64,000 nt of DNA, taken from contig NZ_JBFUPW010000004.1 of assembly GCF_041360795.1 (NCBI RefSeq), forward strand, positions 248,001-312,000. Direction: 5' to 3'. Of the stretch, positions 8,696 to 17,053 are shown in pieces (within the stretch, counting starts at the first letter, position 1; each line of letters opens with the position of its first letter). Below the pieces are notes generated by a model. That model saw nothing but the letters and a program-made list of their open reading frames with translations. It was not told the DNA's origin and did no database searches. The position numbers and the translations under genes are program-made. The DNA is from Arthrobacter_E sp041360795. GTDB lineage: Bacteria > Actinomycetota > Actinomycetes > Actinomycetales > Micrococcaceae.

Positions 8696-9985
8696 TCAGT
8701 CCTCGATCAGGTCGTGGACGACGATGGTCTGCTCGCGGTCCGGGCCCACGCCGATGGCGGAGAACCGGGTGCCGGAAAGGCGTTCCAGCGCGAGGACGTA
8801 GTTGCGGGCGTTCTCCGGGAGGTCGTCCAGGCTCTTGGCGCCGCTGATATCCTCGGTCCAGCCCGGGAAGTACTCGAAGATGGGCTTCGCGTGGTGGAAG
8901 TCCGTCTGCGTCATCGGCATCTCGTCGTGACGGACACCGTCGACGTCGTAGGCCACGCAGACCGGGATCTGCTCGATGCCGGTGAGGACGTCCAGCTTGG
9001 TGAGGAAGTAGTCGGTGAAGCCGTTGACGCGGGAGGCGTGACGGGCCAGGACGGCGTCGTACCAGCCACAGCGGCGCGGACGGCCGGTGTTCACGCCGAA
9101 CTCACCGCCGGTCTTCTGCAGGTAGAGACCCATGTCGTCGAACAGCTCGGTGGGGAACGGGCCGGCGCCCACCCTCGTGGTGTACGCCTTGATGATGCCG
9201 ATGGAACGTGAGATGCGCGTGGGCCCGATGCCGGAGCCCACGGACGCGCCGCCCGCGGTGGGGTTGGACGAGGTCACGAACGGGTAGGTGCCGTGGTCCA
9301 CGTCCAGGAAGGTGGCCTGGCCGCCCTCCATGAGGACCACCTTGCCCTCGTCCAGGGCCTTGTTCAGCTCGTAGGTCGAGTCGATCATCAGCGGGCGCAG
9401 GCGCTCGGCGAAGGAGAGGAAGTACTGCACGATCTCCTCCACCTCCACGGCGCGGCGGTTGTAGACCTTGACCAGGAGCTGGTTCTTCTGGTGCAAGGAG
9501 CCTTCCACCTTCTGGCGGAGGATCGACTCGTCGAAGACGTCCTGGACGCGGAGGCCGAGGCGGGCCACCTTGTCCATGTAGGCGGGGCCGATGCCGCGGC
9601 CCGTGGTGCCGATCGCGCGCTTGCCGAGGAAGCGCTCGGTGACCTTGTCCAGCACCTGGTGGTACGGGGCCACGAGGTGGGCGTTGGCGGAGACTCGGAG
9701 GCGGGAGGTGTCCGCGCCACGGGCTTCCAGACCGTCGATCTCCTGGAAGAGAGCCTCGAGGTTCACCACGCAGCCGTTGCCGATCACCGGGATGGCGTTG
9801 GGGCTGAGAATGCCGGCGGGAAGGAGCTTGAGCTCGTACTTCTCACCGTTCACCACGACCGTGTGGCCGGCGTTGTTGCCGCCGTTGGGCTTGACCACGT
9901 AATCCACGCGCCCGCCCAGGAGGTCGGTGGCCTTTCCCTTGCCTTCATCGCCCCACTGGGCTCCGACGATCACGATTGCTGGCAT
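8696..9985 (-). CDS. purA: Adenylosuccinate synthetase
   Basis: The 429-residue enzyme makes adenylosuccinate from IMP, GTP and aspartate, the first committed AMP step. Signatures are the N-terminal P-loop-like GAQWGDEGKGKATD and the IMP-binding NNAGHTVVVNGEKYELKLLP. GTGRGIGPAYMDK lies near residue 130, and DGKV-type strands follow. Length is normal. ATG 9985 is chosen because GGGGAGGA lies just upstream and MPAIVIVGAQWGDEG is the canonical start; the frame stays open upstream without similarity. It is monocistronic with its own hairpin terminator. With purQL at the left edge it shows purine genes scattered on both strands. Confidence 0.97.
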   Translation of the reverse strand: MPAIVIVGAQWGDEGKGKATDLLGGRVDYVVKPNGGNNAGHTVVVNGEKYELKLLPAGILSPNAIPVIGNGCVVNLEALFQEIDGLEARGADTSRLRVSANAHLVAPYHQVLDKVTERFLGKRAIGTTGRGIGPAYMDKVARLGLRVQDVFDESILRQKVEGSLHQKNQLLVKVYNRRAVEVEEIVQYFLSFAERLRPLMIDSTYELNKALDEGKVVLMEGGQATFLDVDHGTYPFVTSSNPTAGGASVGSGIGPTRISRSIGIIKAYTTRVGAGPFPTELFDDMGLYLQKTGGEFGVNTGRPRRCGWYDAVLARHASRVNGFTDYFLTKLDVLTGIEQIPVCVAYDVDGVRHDEMPMTQTDFHHAKPIFEYFPGWTEDISGAKSLDDLPENARNYVLALERLSGTRFSAIGVGPDREQTIVVHDLIED

Positions 9986-10075
9986 TAGATCCTCCCCGAG
10001 GATTCGGCAGGGGCGTTGACCTACCCAGCTTAGTCGACCGGGGCCGACAGCCCGCATCGGGCCGCTTCACGAGGG

Positions 10076-10579
10076 TCAGCCGATATTCGTGCAGGACCCG
10101 CCCAGACCGCCCACGAGCCCAGGGTTGGCGCGGACTTTGACCGGCACCGAAGGCCAGGTCCCGCTGTTGATGACGATCGCCAGCTCCAGATCGGTGCCCA
10201 GGCCGAGGAGACCTCCGAGGAGGTTCACGGGGACGTTGGTGGTGTATTCCGCGGTGGTGCCCGTGGTGTTCGAGGTCATGGAAAAGCCTGTCAGAGGAGC
10301 CAGTGCCGACCCGAGGCCGCTCTGCGAGGCGTACACGGTGGCGTTGGTCAGGGTGAACCCGGTCGGCGGCTTCCAGTAGATGATGACCTTGGCGCCGATC
10401 CCCGCCACCCCGGCGTTGTAGGCGCACGCCCTGGTCAGGGTGGCAGGCGGGACCGTATAGGCCCCGAGGCCGCTGCCCGCGACCCATTCGCGGTCACTCC
10501 AGGCGGCGGACGTGGGCACGGCGGAGACGACGACGGCGCACGCGGCCAGCGCTGCGGCGATCCCGCCCTTCATCCTCAC
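10076..10579 (-). CDS. TasA-like SipW-dependent exported protein B
   Basis: The 167-residue protein has an N-terminal signal region (KGGIAAALAACAVVVSAV) followed by SAAWSDREWVAG, the alternative-signal-peptide motif of SipW-processed actinobacterial proteins. The rest is predicted beta-rich and Thr/Gly-rich with two cysteines, and ends GGSCTNIG. The GTG start (10579) overlaps the preceding stop as GTGA and has GGAGG six bases upstream; ATG 10573 is a poorer choice. Last of four coupled genes with sipW. A secreted surface or matrix protein is likely; polymerisation is inferred only from TasA analogy. Confidence 0.7.
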   Translation of the reverse strand: MRMKGGIAAALAACAVVVSAVPTSAAWSDREWVAGSGLGAYTVPPATLTRACAYNAGVAGIGAKVIIYWKPPTGFTLTNATVYASQSGLGSALAPLTGFSMTSNTTGTTAEYTTNVPVNLLGGLLGLGTDLELAIVINSGTWPSVPVKVRANPGLVGGLGGSCTNIG

Positions 10580-11322
10580 GATGCTCCTCCGTCCTTCTCC
10601 TCGTCGTGTCCTTCCCGCTGGGCCACGGCGGCCGGAACCCGCCGAAATGCCGCCCACAAAGCCGCTCCGGCCAACAGCACCCCGCCGCCGAACAGCGCGA
10701 AGCGGCCCCCCTCGAAGCCCGTCGAGCCCAGGTGACCGTCCTCCGGAGAGGTGGTCCCGGCGTCGTCCTCCGACTGCGCGGTGATCCCGAGCCCGAGCCG
10801 CAGGCCGCCCTGCGGAGCCGCCGGAGTCCCGTGCGGCGCCTGCAGAGTGACCGCCAGGTAGGAGTCCCTCCCGCGCGGCAGCCCCGCCAGCGGCACGCTC
10901 GTCTGCGGATCCACCGATTTCAGCGCCTCACGGTCGACCCGGACCACGGGATGCGCCGGGCAGCGGAGTTCCGCGCCCACGCCACTCGCCCCGTTCCAGA
11001 GTTCGGAGCACTCGCGCACCGTGACCAGGTAGCCCCCGGTCTCCGCGAGCGCACCCGTGGCGCTGAGCTTCAGCGAGGTCGCGGCCGGGTCGCCGTCGGC
11101 CACCCGTAACCTGAGCTGCCAGCTGTACTGCTGCCCCGGCCGCAGCGAAGGGAAGATCAGGGGATAAGGCGACGAAGCGAGCTGGAGGTGCCCCCGCTCG
11201 CCCGTCTCCGGGACGGGGGTGAACACCGGGCCCTGATCCGCGCCGCTCGCCGCCCCCGCGGACCCACAGACCATGGCGAGACCCATGAGCAGGAGAGCGG
11301 CACGGCGTCCGGCCCGTCTCAT
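10576..11322 (-). CDS. Secreted, membrane-anchored protein of the SipW locus with LGSTG motif
   Basis: I do not recognise a family for this 248-residue protein. It has a signal peptide (RRAALLLMGLAMVCGSAGAASG) and a roughly 170-residue extracellular part with a cysteine pair (RECSEL... RCPAHP). Near residues 198-202 is LGSTG, followed by a hydrophobic span (FALFGGGVLLAGAALWAAF), RR and a charged tail. This order (LPXTG-like motif, membrane span, positive tail) looks like a cell-wall sorting signal, though the motif is non-canonical and no sortase is in the window. It overlaps sipW by four bases (ATGA) and the next gene by GTGA. Probably an accessory anchor of the TasA-like proteins. Confidence 0.6.
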   Translation of the reverse strand: MRRAGRRAALLLMGLAMVCGSAGAASGADQGPVFTPVPETGERGHLQLASSPYPLIFPSLRPGQQYSWQLRLRVADGDPAATSLKLSATGALAETGGYLVTVRECSELWNGASGVGAELRCPAHPVVRVDREALKSVDPQTSVPLAGLPRGRDSYLAVTLQAPHGTPAAPQGGLRLGLGITAQSEDDAGTTSPEDGHLGSTGFEGGRFALFGGGVLLAGAALWAAFRRVPAAVAQREGHDEEKDGGAS

Positions 11323-11864
11323 GACGACTCCTGGGGACCTGCCTGCTGCCCTCCGCGGTGCCGCGGCTCCCGGTGCGGCCAGAACGCCCAGGTCACCAGC
11401 GCGGCGAGCACGAGGGTGGCGGCTCCCAGGAACCACGGGCCGCGGGTCGCCATGACCCAGGAACCCAGGACGGGGACGGTGAAGACCACTCGCTGCGCGG
11501 TGGTCACCTGGTATGGCACAGGATCCTGGGAGCTGTTGGCGTCGCCCTTGAGCACCAGGGTCGCCGCACCCTTCCCGGCGCCGGGCTCGGGTGCCACGGA
11601 CACCACGCGGTGCGTGACCAGGGTCTTCGTGCCCTGACGCGTCACGGAGGCCACCTCCCCGGGCTTGAGTTGGTCAGCGGGAACCCGCACCGTGAGGGAC
11701 AGGGCGCCCACCGGGTAATCCGGTTCCATGGAACCGGTCCGGAACACCACGAATCCCGCACCGAACAGCAAGGCCGCCAGGACGGACAGCAGACACAACA
11801 GGCCCAGGACGGCCGCGAGGCTCAGGAGAACTTCGCGGACCGTCCTGATGCTGCGCGTCAGCAC
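11319..11864 (-). CDS. sipW: SipW-type signal peptidase I
   Basis: The 181-residue membrane protease has an N-terminal span (VLLSLAAVLGLLCLLSVLAALLF region) and then FRTGSMEPDY with catalytic Ser45. THRVVSV places His85 where bacterial type I signal peptidases have Lys. LKGDANSSQDP is the box D/E region. The Ser-His version is the ER/SipW type, dedicated in Bacillus to TasA and TapA. A second span near residue 150 precedes a basic tail. The start is GTG 11864, three bases after the stop of the TasA-like A gene. Its presumed substrates are the two flanking proteins carrying the AAW(T/S)D motif. Confidence 0.85.
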   Translation of the reverse strand: MLTRSIRTVREVLLSLAAVLGLLCLLSVLAALLFGAGFVVFRTGSMEPDYPVGALSLTVRVPADQLKPGEVASVTRQGTKTLVTHRVVSVAPEPGAGKGAATLVLKGDANSSQDPVPYQVTTAQRVVFTVPVLGSWVMATRGPWFLGAATLVLAALVTWAFWPHREPRHRGGQQAGPQESS

Positions 11865-11867
11865 CGA

Positions 11868-12557
11868 TCAGGAACCGACGGTGCTGGTGAAGTGCCAGAG
11901 CGGGGTGGTCTTCTTGCCCTGGAGCGACGGATCCGCCGTGGTCGGTAGCGTGATCGCGAGGCAGATGTCCACCCCGGTGCCGGCCGTGGCCGCGTCCGGG
12001 CCTGCAGGCAGGCTGATCGGGGTGGCCGAGGTGGCGGTCAGCGGCTGGCCTGCGGCGACCAGGACGGCGCCGTTGGCGCTGAAGCCGGCCGCGTTGCACT
12101 GTGCCTTCGTCACGCCGGACTTCGCCGAGTAGGTCAGGGCCGCGTAGAGCGCCGAGTTGTTCGTGGGGTCCACCACGGGGGTGGCCTGGACGCCCTCGGC
12201 GAGGGTGGCGGTCAGCGCTTCGGATCCTACAGCGGCTCGGAGCTGCATCGGCGCGTAGACCGTGCTGCCCGGGACCAGCTTGTCGGCGTTGACGGCGAAG
12301 GTCAGGGCCCCGCCGTTCTTGCTGCCCTGATCGCTCCAGGACGCGGCGCCCGCGGTCCCGGTCCAGGTGTTCTGCTCCATCTGGTAGGTCTTGGTGCCCG
12401 GGCCGCCGGTGCCGGCGTCGTTCTGGCCGAAGACCCATTCATTGTCGGTCCAGGCGGCGAGCGTGAAGACCGCGCCTACTCCCAGAACGAGACCTCCGGC
12501 CAGGATGGCGCGGACTTTCCGGGAACGGAATGGACGAGTGGTGGACTGATTCTCCAT
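11868..12557 (-). CDS. TasA-like SipW-dependent exported protein A
   Basis: The 229-residue protein begins with a basic stretch (RPFRSRKVRAI), a hydrophobic span and TLAAWTDNEWVFGQND near residues 32-47. This is the alternative signal-peptide signature recognised by SipW-type peptidases. The mature part is Ala/Thr/Gly-rich with two cysteines (AQCNAAG, DICLAI), consistent with a beta-sandwich surface protein. It is the first gene of the four-gene operon. Upstream, minus-strand TTGACA boxes at 12655-12660 and 12688-12693 suggest a dedicated promoter region. Biofilm-matrix or pilus-like role is inferred from TasA only. Confidence 0.72.
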   Translation of the reverse strand: MENQSTTRPFRSRKVRAILAGGLVLGVGAVFTLAAWTDNEWVFGQNDAGTGGPGTKTYQMEQNTWTGTAGAASWSDQGSKNGGALTFAVNADKLVPGSTVYAPMQLRAAVGSEALTATLAEGVQATPVVDPTNNSALYAALTYSAKSGVTKAQCNAAGFSANGAVLVAAGQPLTATSATPISLPAGPDAATAGTGVDICLAITLPTTADPSLQGKKTTPLWHFTSTVGS

Positions 12558-12654
12558 GGTGATGCCTTGTCATAGCAGTTGAGTGATGAAAAGCACCCGG
12601 CCCCCTACTGCTGCCATGCAGTGCTCTTTTCAGTGCACCATCGGAGGCACACTG

Positions 12655-12693
12655 TGTCAACGGGTAAGAGATCTCGATCTGTCATCTTGTCAA
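12655..12693 (-). promoter_or_regulatory. Candidate promoter region of the SipW/TasA-like operon
   Basis: Two minus-strand TTGACA hexamers (12655-12660 and 12688-12693) lie 100-135 bases before the operon start. Convincing -10 partners are not obvious (TCTTAC and TGCACT at fitting distance), so tandem weak or regulated promoters are only a suggestion. The rest of the 250-base gap shows nothing else clear. Confidence 0.3.
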
Positions 12694-12810
12694 GTCGCAC
12701 GCCGTGGCCGGTCCGGACCTCTCGCCATTTCGGCCTGGATCACCCATACTGACCGGTAACCAAGGCACCGCGGCCCGGACGGCGCCTGGTACCGGCACGC
12801 AGGAGGCACC

Positions 12811-14385
12811 GTGTTCAGCAGCCCGTTCCCCGACGTCGACATCCCCGATGTGAGCGTTTATGACTACCTTTTCGGCTCACTGGATGACAAGGACCGGGAG
12901 CGGATCGCCCTGGTGGACGGCACCACCGGCGCGCCGACCGATTACGGGACGCTCGTGACGCAGATCGACGCGGTCGCCGGCTATCTGGCCGCCCATGGCG
13001 TGCGGCCGGGCGATGTGGTGGGGCTCTTCTCCCCCAACATCCCGGCCTTCGCCGCCGTATTCCACGGGATCCTCCGCGCCGGCGCCGCGGCCACCACTAT
13101 CAACGCCCTCTACACGGCCGACGAAGTGGGTCACCAGCTCGAGGACGCCGGGGCCGGCTGGCTCTTCACGATCTCGCCGTTCCTCGAGCGCGCCGAAGCT
13201 GCCGCGGCCCATCAGGGCATCCCCGCTGAACGCCTCGTGGTCCTGGACGGCGCTCCCGGACACCCGTCCCTCAAGGATGTGCTGACCGCCGGCCACCCGG
13301 CGCCCGAGGTGCACCTCGACCCCGCCACCCACATCGCGGCGCTCCCCTTCTCGTCGGGCACGAGCGGCAAGCCCAAGGGCGTCATGCTCACGCACCGCAA
13401 TCTGGTGGCCAACGTCCAGCAGAGCCGCGCTCTCCTGGAGGTCAGCCGCGACGACGTGCTGCTGGCGCTCCTCCCGTTCTTCCACATCTACGGGATGACC
13501 GTGCTGCTGAACCTGGCGCTGTCCGAACGCGCACAGCTCGTCACGATGCCCAAGTTCGACCTCACGGAGTTCCTGCGCATCATCCAGGAGCACCGCGTGA
13601 CGTATCTCTTCATCGCGCCGCCGGTGGCCGTGGCCCTGGCGAAACACCCCCTCGTGGCGGACTACGACCTCTCCAGCGTCCACACCGCGCTGTCCGGGGC
13701 CGCGCCGCTGGACGAGGAACTGGGTCACGCCGTCGCGGAACGTCTCGGCTGCACGATGCTGCAGGGCTACGGCATGAGCGAGATGAGCCCGGTCTCCCAC
13801 CTGATCCCCCGCTCGTCCGAAGGCGTGCCGCTCGGAAGCTGCGGCTACACGGTGCCGAACATGGACATCCGGATCGTGGACCTGGCCACCGGGGAGGACA
13901 TCGACCCGCCGTCCGAGGGGGTGAGCGAACCGGGTCACCTGCTCTGCCGCGGGCCCAACGTCATGGTGGGGTACCTGAACCTCCCCGAAGCGACGGCGGA
14001 GACCCTCGACACCGACGGCTTCCTGCACACCGGGGACATCGCCACGGTCTCCTCCACCGGCGTGGTCAGCATCGTCGACCGGCTCAAGGAGCTCATCAAG
14101 TACAAGGGCTATCAGATCCCGCCGGCCGAGCTGGAGGCCCTGCTGCTCACGCACCCGGAGGTGGCCGACGTCGCGGTGGTCGGCGCCTACGACGACGACC
14201 ACCAGGAGGTGCCCAAGGCCTTCGTCGTGCGGCAGCCCGGCTCGGAGCTCGACGCCGCCGCGGTCATGGAGTTCGTGGCGGCCCACGTCGCCCCGCACAA
14301 GAAGGTCCGGCAGGTCGAGTTCCTGGACGCGATCCCGAAGTCGGCGTCCGGCAAGATCCTGCGGCGCGAACTGCGCAAGGGCTGA
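12811..14385 (+). CDS. AMP-binding acyl-CoA synthetase, 4-coumarate-CoA ligase-like
   Basis: The 524-residue adenylate-forming enzyme activates a carboxylic acid with ATP and CoA. The A3 motif LPFSSGTSGKPKGVMLTHRN is near residue 180 and YGMSEMSP near residue 315. The TGD motif lies in FLHTGDIA and the C-terminal lysine in KSASGKILRRELR, all in normal order. Gene length is normal for the 4CL/fatty-acid ligase group; substrate cannot be told from sequence. It starts with GTG 12811 behind AGGAGG (12801-12806). No operon partner; hairpins follow. Confidence 0.85.
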   Translation: MFSSPFPDVDIPDVSVYDYLFGSLDDKDRERIALVDGTTGAPTDYGTLVTQIDAVAGYLAAHGVRPGDVVGLFSPNIPAFAAVFHGILRAGAAATTINALYTADEVGHQLEDAGAGWLFTISPFLERAEAAAAHQGIPAERLVVLDGAPGHPSLKDVLTAGHPAPEVHLDPATHIAALPFSSGTSGKPKGVMLTHRNLVANVQQSRALLEVSRDDVLLALLPFFHIYGMTVLLNLALSERAQLVTMPKFDLTEFLRIIQEHRVTYLFIAPPVAVALAKHPLVADYDLSSVHTALSGAAPLDEELGHAVAERLGCTMLQGYGMSEMSPVSHLIPRSSEGVPLGSCGYTVPNMDIRIVDLATGEDIDPPSEGVSEPGHLLCRGPNVMVGYLNLPEATAETLDTDGFLHTGDIATVSSTGVVSIVDRLKELIKYKGYQIPPAELEALLLTHPEVADVAVVGAYDDDHQEVPKAFVVRQPGSELDAAAVMEFVAAHVAPHKKVRQVEFLDAIPKSASGKILRRELRKG

Positions 14386-14425
14386 GCGGGACAGCTTCGG
14401 CCCTCACCCCCGTCGACCGGATGCC

Positions 14426-14492
14426 GAGTCCGTGGTCCAGGTGGTGAATCCGCTACATGAGATAGCGGATTCGCCACCGGGGCAGCGGACTC
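14426..14492. repeat. Two-tier intergenic hairpin
   Basis: Inner arms GGTGGTGAATCCGCTA (14440-14455) and TAGCGGATTCGCCACC (14463-14478) pair over 16 positions with one G-U. Outer arms GAGTCCG (14426-14432) and CGGACTC (14486-14492) extend the structure. It lies between converging genes, like the family A and B repeats. Confidence 0.7.
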
Positions 14493-14512
14493 AGCAGGAG
14501 GGTTGATGGCGG

Positions 14513-14564
14513 GTACGACGACGGCGGGCACCTTTCCTGCGAAAGGTGCCCGCCGTCGTCGTAC
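14513..14564. terminator. Very strong 24-bp bidirectional hairpin
   Basis: Arms 14513-14536 and 14541-14564 are perfectly complementary over 24 bases with a CTGC tetraloop. The hairpin sits 14 bases past the DUF3151 stop on the minus strand and about 130 bases past the acyl-CoA ligase stop on the plus strand. It should terminate or protect both transcripts. Confidence 0.75.
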
Positions 14565-14578
14565 AACTCAGCCGGAAC

Positions 14579-15001
14579 TCAGAGGGCCTCGATGGCCGCC
14601 TTCGCCGTGGGGTCCGAGTCGTTCAGGAAGGTCGCGATCCGCTCCGGCTCGTCGGGCTCACCGATGGCCGCGGAGGCGCGGCCCAGCGCGTAGAGCGCCC
14701 GGAGGAAGCCCTGGTTCGGCTCGTGCTCCCACGGGATGGGACCGGCGCCGCGCCAGCCGTTGCGGCGCAGGGCGTCCAGGCCACGGTGGTACCCGACCCG
14801 GGCGAAGGCGTAGGACTCGACGGTCCGGCCTTCGGTCCAGGCCTGCTCGGCCGCGAGGGCCCAGAGCAGGGACGACGCCGGGTACTTCGCCACGAGCTCC
14901 TGAGGGTGCGCGCCGAGGGCGAGATGCTGGTACACCTCGGTCTCGGCCGGCAGCTTCGTGGGCTCGGGCCCCAGGAGGTTCGAACGGAATTCGTCGGACA
15001 T
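14579..15001 (-). CDS. DUF3151 family protein
   Basis: The 140-residue cytosolic protein matches actinobacterial DUF3151: a conserved N-terminus NLLGPEPTKLP, ALGAHPQELVAKYPASSLLWALAA, and GYHRGLDALRRNGWRGAGPIPWEHEPN. It is largely helical (TPR-like) and has no known function. It lies two bases behind fbaA on the same strand, a linkage common in related genomes, so it is cotranscribed with the aldolase. Confidence 0.85.
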   Translation of the reverse strand: MSDEFRSNLLGPEPTKLPAETEVYQHLALGAHPQELVAKYPASSLLWALAAEQAWTEGRTVESYAFARVGYHRGLDALRRNGWRGAGPIPWEHEPNQGFLRALYALGRASAAIGEPDEPERIATFLNDSDPTAKAAIEAL

Positions 15002-15003
15002 GC

Positions 15004-16026
15004 TTACTTGCCGCTCTTGCCGGCGGAACCGAGCTGCTGAGCGGCTTCGACGATGCGTGCCGCCATGCCGGCCTCGGCGGAGGCGCCCCAGACGCGCGGG
15101 TCGTAGGCCTTCTTGTTGCCGATCTCGCCGTCGACCTTCAGCACACCGTCGTAGTTGCTGAACATGTGGCCTGCCACCGGACGGGTGAAGGCGTACTGGG
15201 TGTCCGTGTCGACGTTCATCTTGATGACGCCGTAGGAGACGGCGTCCGCGATCTCCTGCTCGGAGGAGCCGGAGCCGCCGTGGAAGACCAGGTCGAACGG
15301 GCTGGCCTTGCCGATCTTGGCGCCGACCTCTTCCTGGATCTTCTTCAGCAGCTCGGGACGCAGCTTCACGCCGCCCGGCTTGTACACGCCGTGCACATTG
15401 CCGAAGGTGAGGGCCGTGATGTAGCGGCCGTTCTCGCCGGAGCCCAGGGCCTCGATGGTCGCCAGGGCGTCCTCGGTGGTGGTGTAGAGCTTCTCGTTGA
15501 TCTCGTTCTCCACACCGTCCTCTTCGCCGCCGACGGTGCCGATCTCGACCTCGAGGATCATCTTGGCGGCCGCGGTGCGGTCCAGGAGCTCACGGGCGAT
15601 GCGCAGGTTCTCGCCGAGCTCCTCGTGGGAGCCGTCCCACATGTGGGAGTTGAAGAGCGGGTCGCGGCCGGCCTTGACCTCGGCCTCGGAGGCTGCGAGC
15701 AGCGGCAGGACGAAGCCGTCAAGCTTGTCCTTGGGGCAGTGGTCCGTGTGCAGGGCGATGTTGATGTCGTAGTTCTTGGCCACTTCGCGGGCGAAGGCCG
15801 CGAAAGCGAGGGAACCGGCCACCATGTCCTTGACGGAGGCGCCGGACCAGTAGGCCGCGCCACCGGTGGAGACCTGGATGATGCCGTCAGAGCCGGCCTC
15901 GGCGAAGCCACGGAGGGCCGCGTTGAGGGTCTGCGAGGAGGTGACGTTCACGGCCGGGTAGGCGAAGCCGCCTGCCTTGGCACGGTCGATCATGTCGGCG
16001 TAGATTTCCGGGGTTGCGATAGGCAT
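15004..16026 (-). CDS. fbaA: Class II fructose-bisphosphate aldolase
   Basis: The 340-residue zinc enzyme cleaves fructose-1,6-bisphosphate to DHAP and GAP in glycolysis and works in reverse in gluconeogenesis. Metal and active-site motifs are LHTDHCPKDK near residue 95, TFGNVHGVYKPGGVKL (zinc His), and VFHGGSGSS (phosphate binding) near residue 250, all intact. ATG 16026 has AGGAG seven bases upstream. A minus-strand TAGGAT at 16111-16116 may be the -10 box. The downstream DUF3151 gene is in the same operon. Confidence 0.96.
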   Translation of the reverse strand: MPIATPEIYADMIDRAKAGGFAYPAVNVTSSQTLNAALRGFAEAGSDGIIQVSTGGAAYWSGASVKDMVAGSLAFAAFAREVAKNYDINIALHTDHCPKDKLDGFVLPLLAASEAEVKAGRDPLFNSHMWDGSHEELGENLRIARELLDRTAAAKMILEVEIGTVGGEEDGVENEINEKLYTTTEDALATIEALGSGENGRYITALTFGNVHGVYKPGGVKLRPELLKKIQEEVGAKIGKASPFDLVFHGGSGSSEQEIADAVSYGVIKMNVDTDTQYAFTRPVAGHMFSNYDGVLKVDGEIGNKKAYDPRVWGASAEAGMAARIVEAAQQLGSAGKSGK

Positions 16027-16220
16027 GCTGACTCCTGGTGATGCAACGGGATGGGCCGGACAGCAGGGATGGTGCCGACCGATTCGCGCTATTTCCGCGT
16101 GACTGAACCCATCCTAGCCAGCAAGCAGGCGGGCATGGAATGTGGCCCGGATCATGACGCGCGGCACACTCGGCGCTCCGCAGGATCGTGCGGCGCGCCG
16201 GGGTCGTCGGCCGGGCCGCG

Positions 16221-16955
16221 TCAGGACACGTGCTGGCCGAAGACGTGCCGGCGCACCCAGGCGTGCATCGCGATCGCCGCAGCCGAGGCGGCGTTCATGG
16301 ACCGGGTGGAGCCGAACTGCTCGATCGACAGCGTCGCCTCCGCCGCCCGGTGGACCTGCTCCGAGAGGCCAGGCCCCTCCTGACCGAACACCAGGACGCA
16401 GTTCCTCGGGAGCTCATACGTCTCCAGCGGCACGGAGTCCGGGAAGATGTCCACCCCGAGGATCGTGAGTCCTTCGCCCTGAGCCCAGGCCACGAAGTCG
16501 GCGACCGTGGGGTGATGCCGGATGTGCTGGTACTTGTCCGTCACCATCGCCCCCCGGCGGTTCCAGCGCCGGCGCCCGATGATGTGGACCTCCTTGGCCA
16601 GGAACGCGTTGGCGGTGCGGACCACGGTCCCGATGTTCAGGTCGTGCTGCCAGTTCTCGATCGCCACATGGAAGTCATGCCGCCGGGTGTCGAGTTCCGC
16701 CACGATCGCGTCGTGCTTCCAGTACCGGTACTGGTCCAGCACATTGCGCCGGTCGCCGTGCTCCAGCAGCTCGGGATCCCAGTGGTCCCCCTCGGGCCAC
16801 GGCCCCTCCCACGGCCCGACGCCCACTTCCGGAGCCACGACGGTGTCCGCCCCGCCCTCGGCATCCGGCGCGACGACGGCGCGCGCCCCGGCGTCGTCGT
16901 CCGCGTCCTGTGCGGGGGCGGGCAGGCCGGGGGCGCCGGAGGTCTGTTCAGTCAC
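16221..16955 (-). CDS. SPOUT-family (TrmH/SpoU) RNA 2'-O-methyltransferase
   Basis: The 244-residue protein has an acidic low-complexity N-terminus (about 60 residues) and then a SPOUT domain. Motif 1 is NWQHDLNIGTVVRTANAF, motif 2 LVFGQEGPGLSEQ, and motif 3 EQFGSTRSMNAASAAAIAMH, which form the knotted SAM site. The target (tRNA or rRNA ribose) cannot be told. GTG 16955 is preceded by TACAGT at a six-base distance, suggesting a leaderless mRNA. Confidence 0.86.
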   Translation of the reverse strand: MTEQTSGAPGLPAPAQDADDDAGARAVVAPDAEGGADTVVAPEVGVGPWEGPWPEGDHWDPELLEHGDRRNVLDQYRYWKHDAIVAELDTRRHDFHVAIENWQHDLNIGTVVRTANAFLAKEVHIIGRRRWNRRGAMVTDKYQHIRHHPTVADFVAWAQGEGLTILGVDIFPDSVPLETYELPRNCVLVFGQEGPGLSEQVHRAAEATLSIEQFGSTRSMNAASAAAIAMHAWVRRHVFGQHVS

Positions 16956-16961
16956 CCTTCA

Positions 16962-16967
16962 ACTGTA
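16962..16967 (-). promoter_or_regulatory. -10 box of a probable leaderless promoter (SPOUT methyltransferase)
   Basis: Minus-strand TACAGT, then TGAAGG, then the GTG start. GAAGG directly abutting the start is too close for a ribosome site. Confidence 0.5.
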
Positions 16968-16974
16968 GTGGGAC

Positions 16975-17009
16975 GCGCAGAGCCCGGACCGACGGCCCGG
17001 GCTCTGCGC
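16975..17009 (-). terminator. Hairpin terminator after the Pro/Gln-rich membrane protein gene
   Basis: GCGCAGAGCCCGG (16975-16987) and CCGGGCTCTGCGC (16997-17009) form a perfect 13-bp stem with a nine-base loop, 45 bases past the stop of the 17054-18322 gene. Confidence 0.75.
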
Positions 17010-17053
17010 GGAGTGCCGGCCTCAGACGAGGCCGTGCGGGAGGTGTGGGCCGC

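Noticed and set aside
12877..14298. Long minus-strand open frame of 473 codons opposite the acyl-CoA ligase
   Set aside because: It is antisense to a gene with intact family motifs; its protein is rich in His/Arg/Val/Gly as expected from a high-GC shadow frame.
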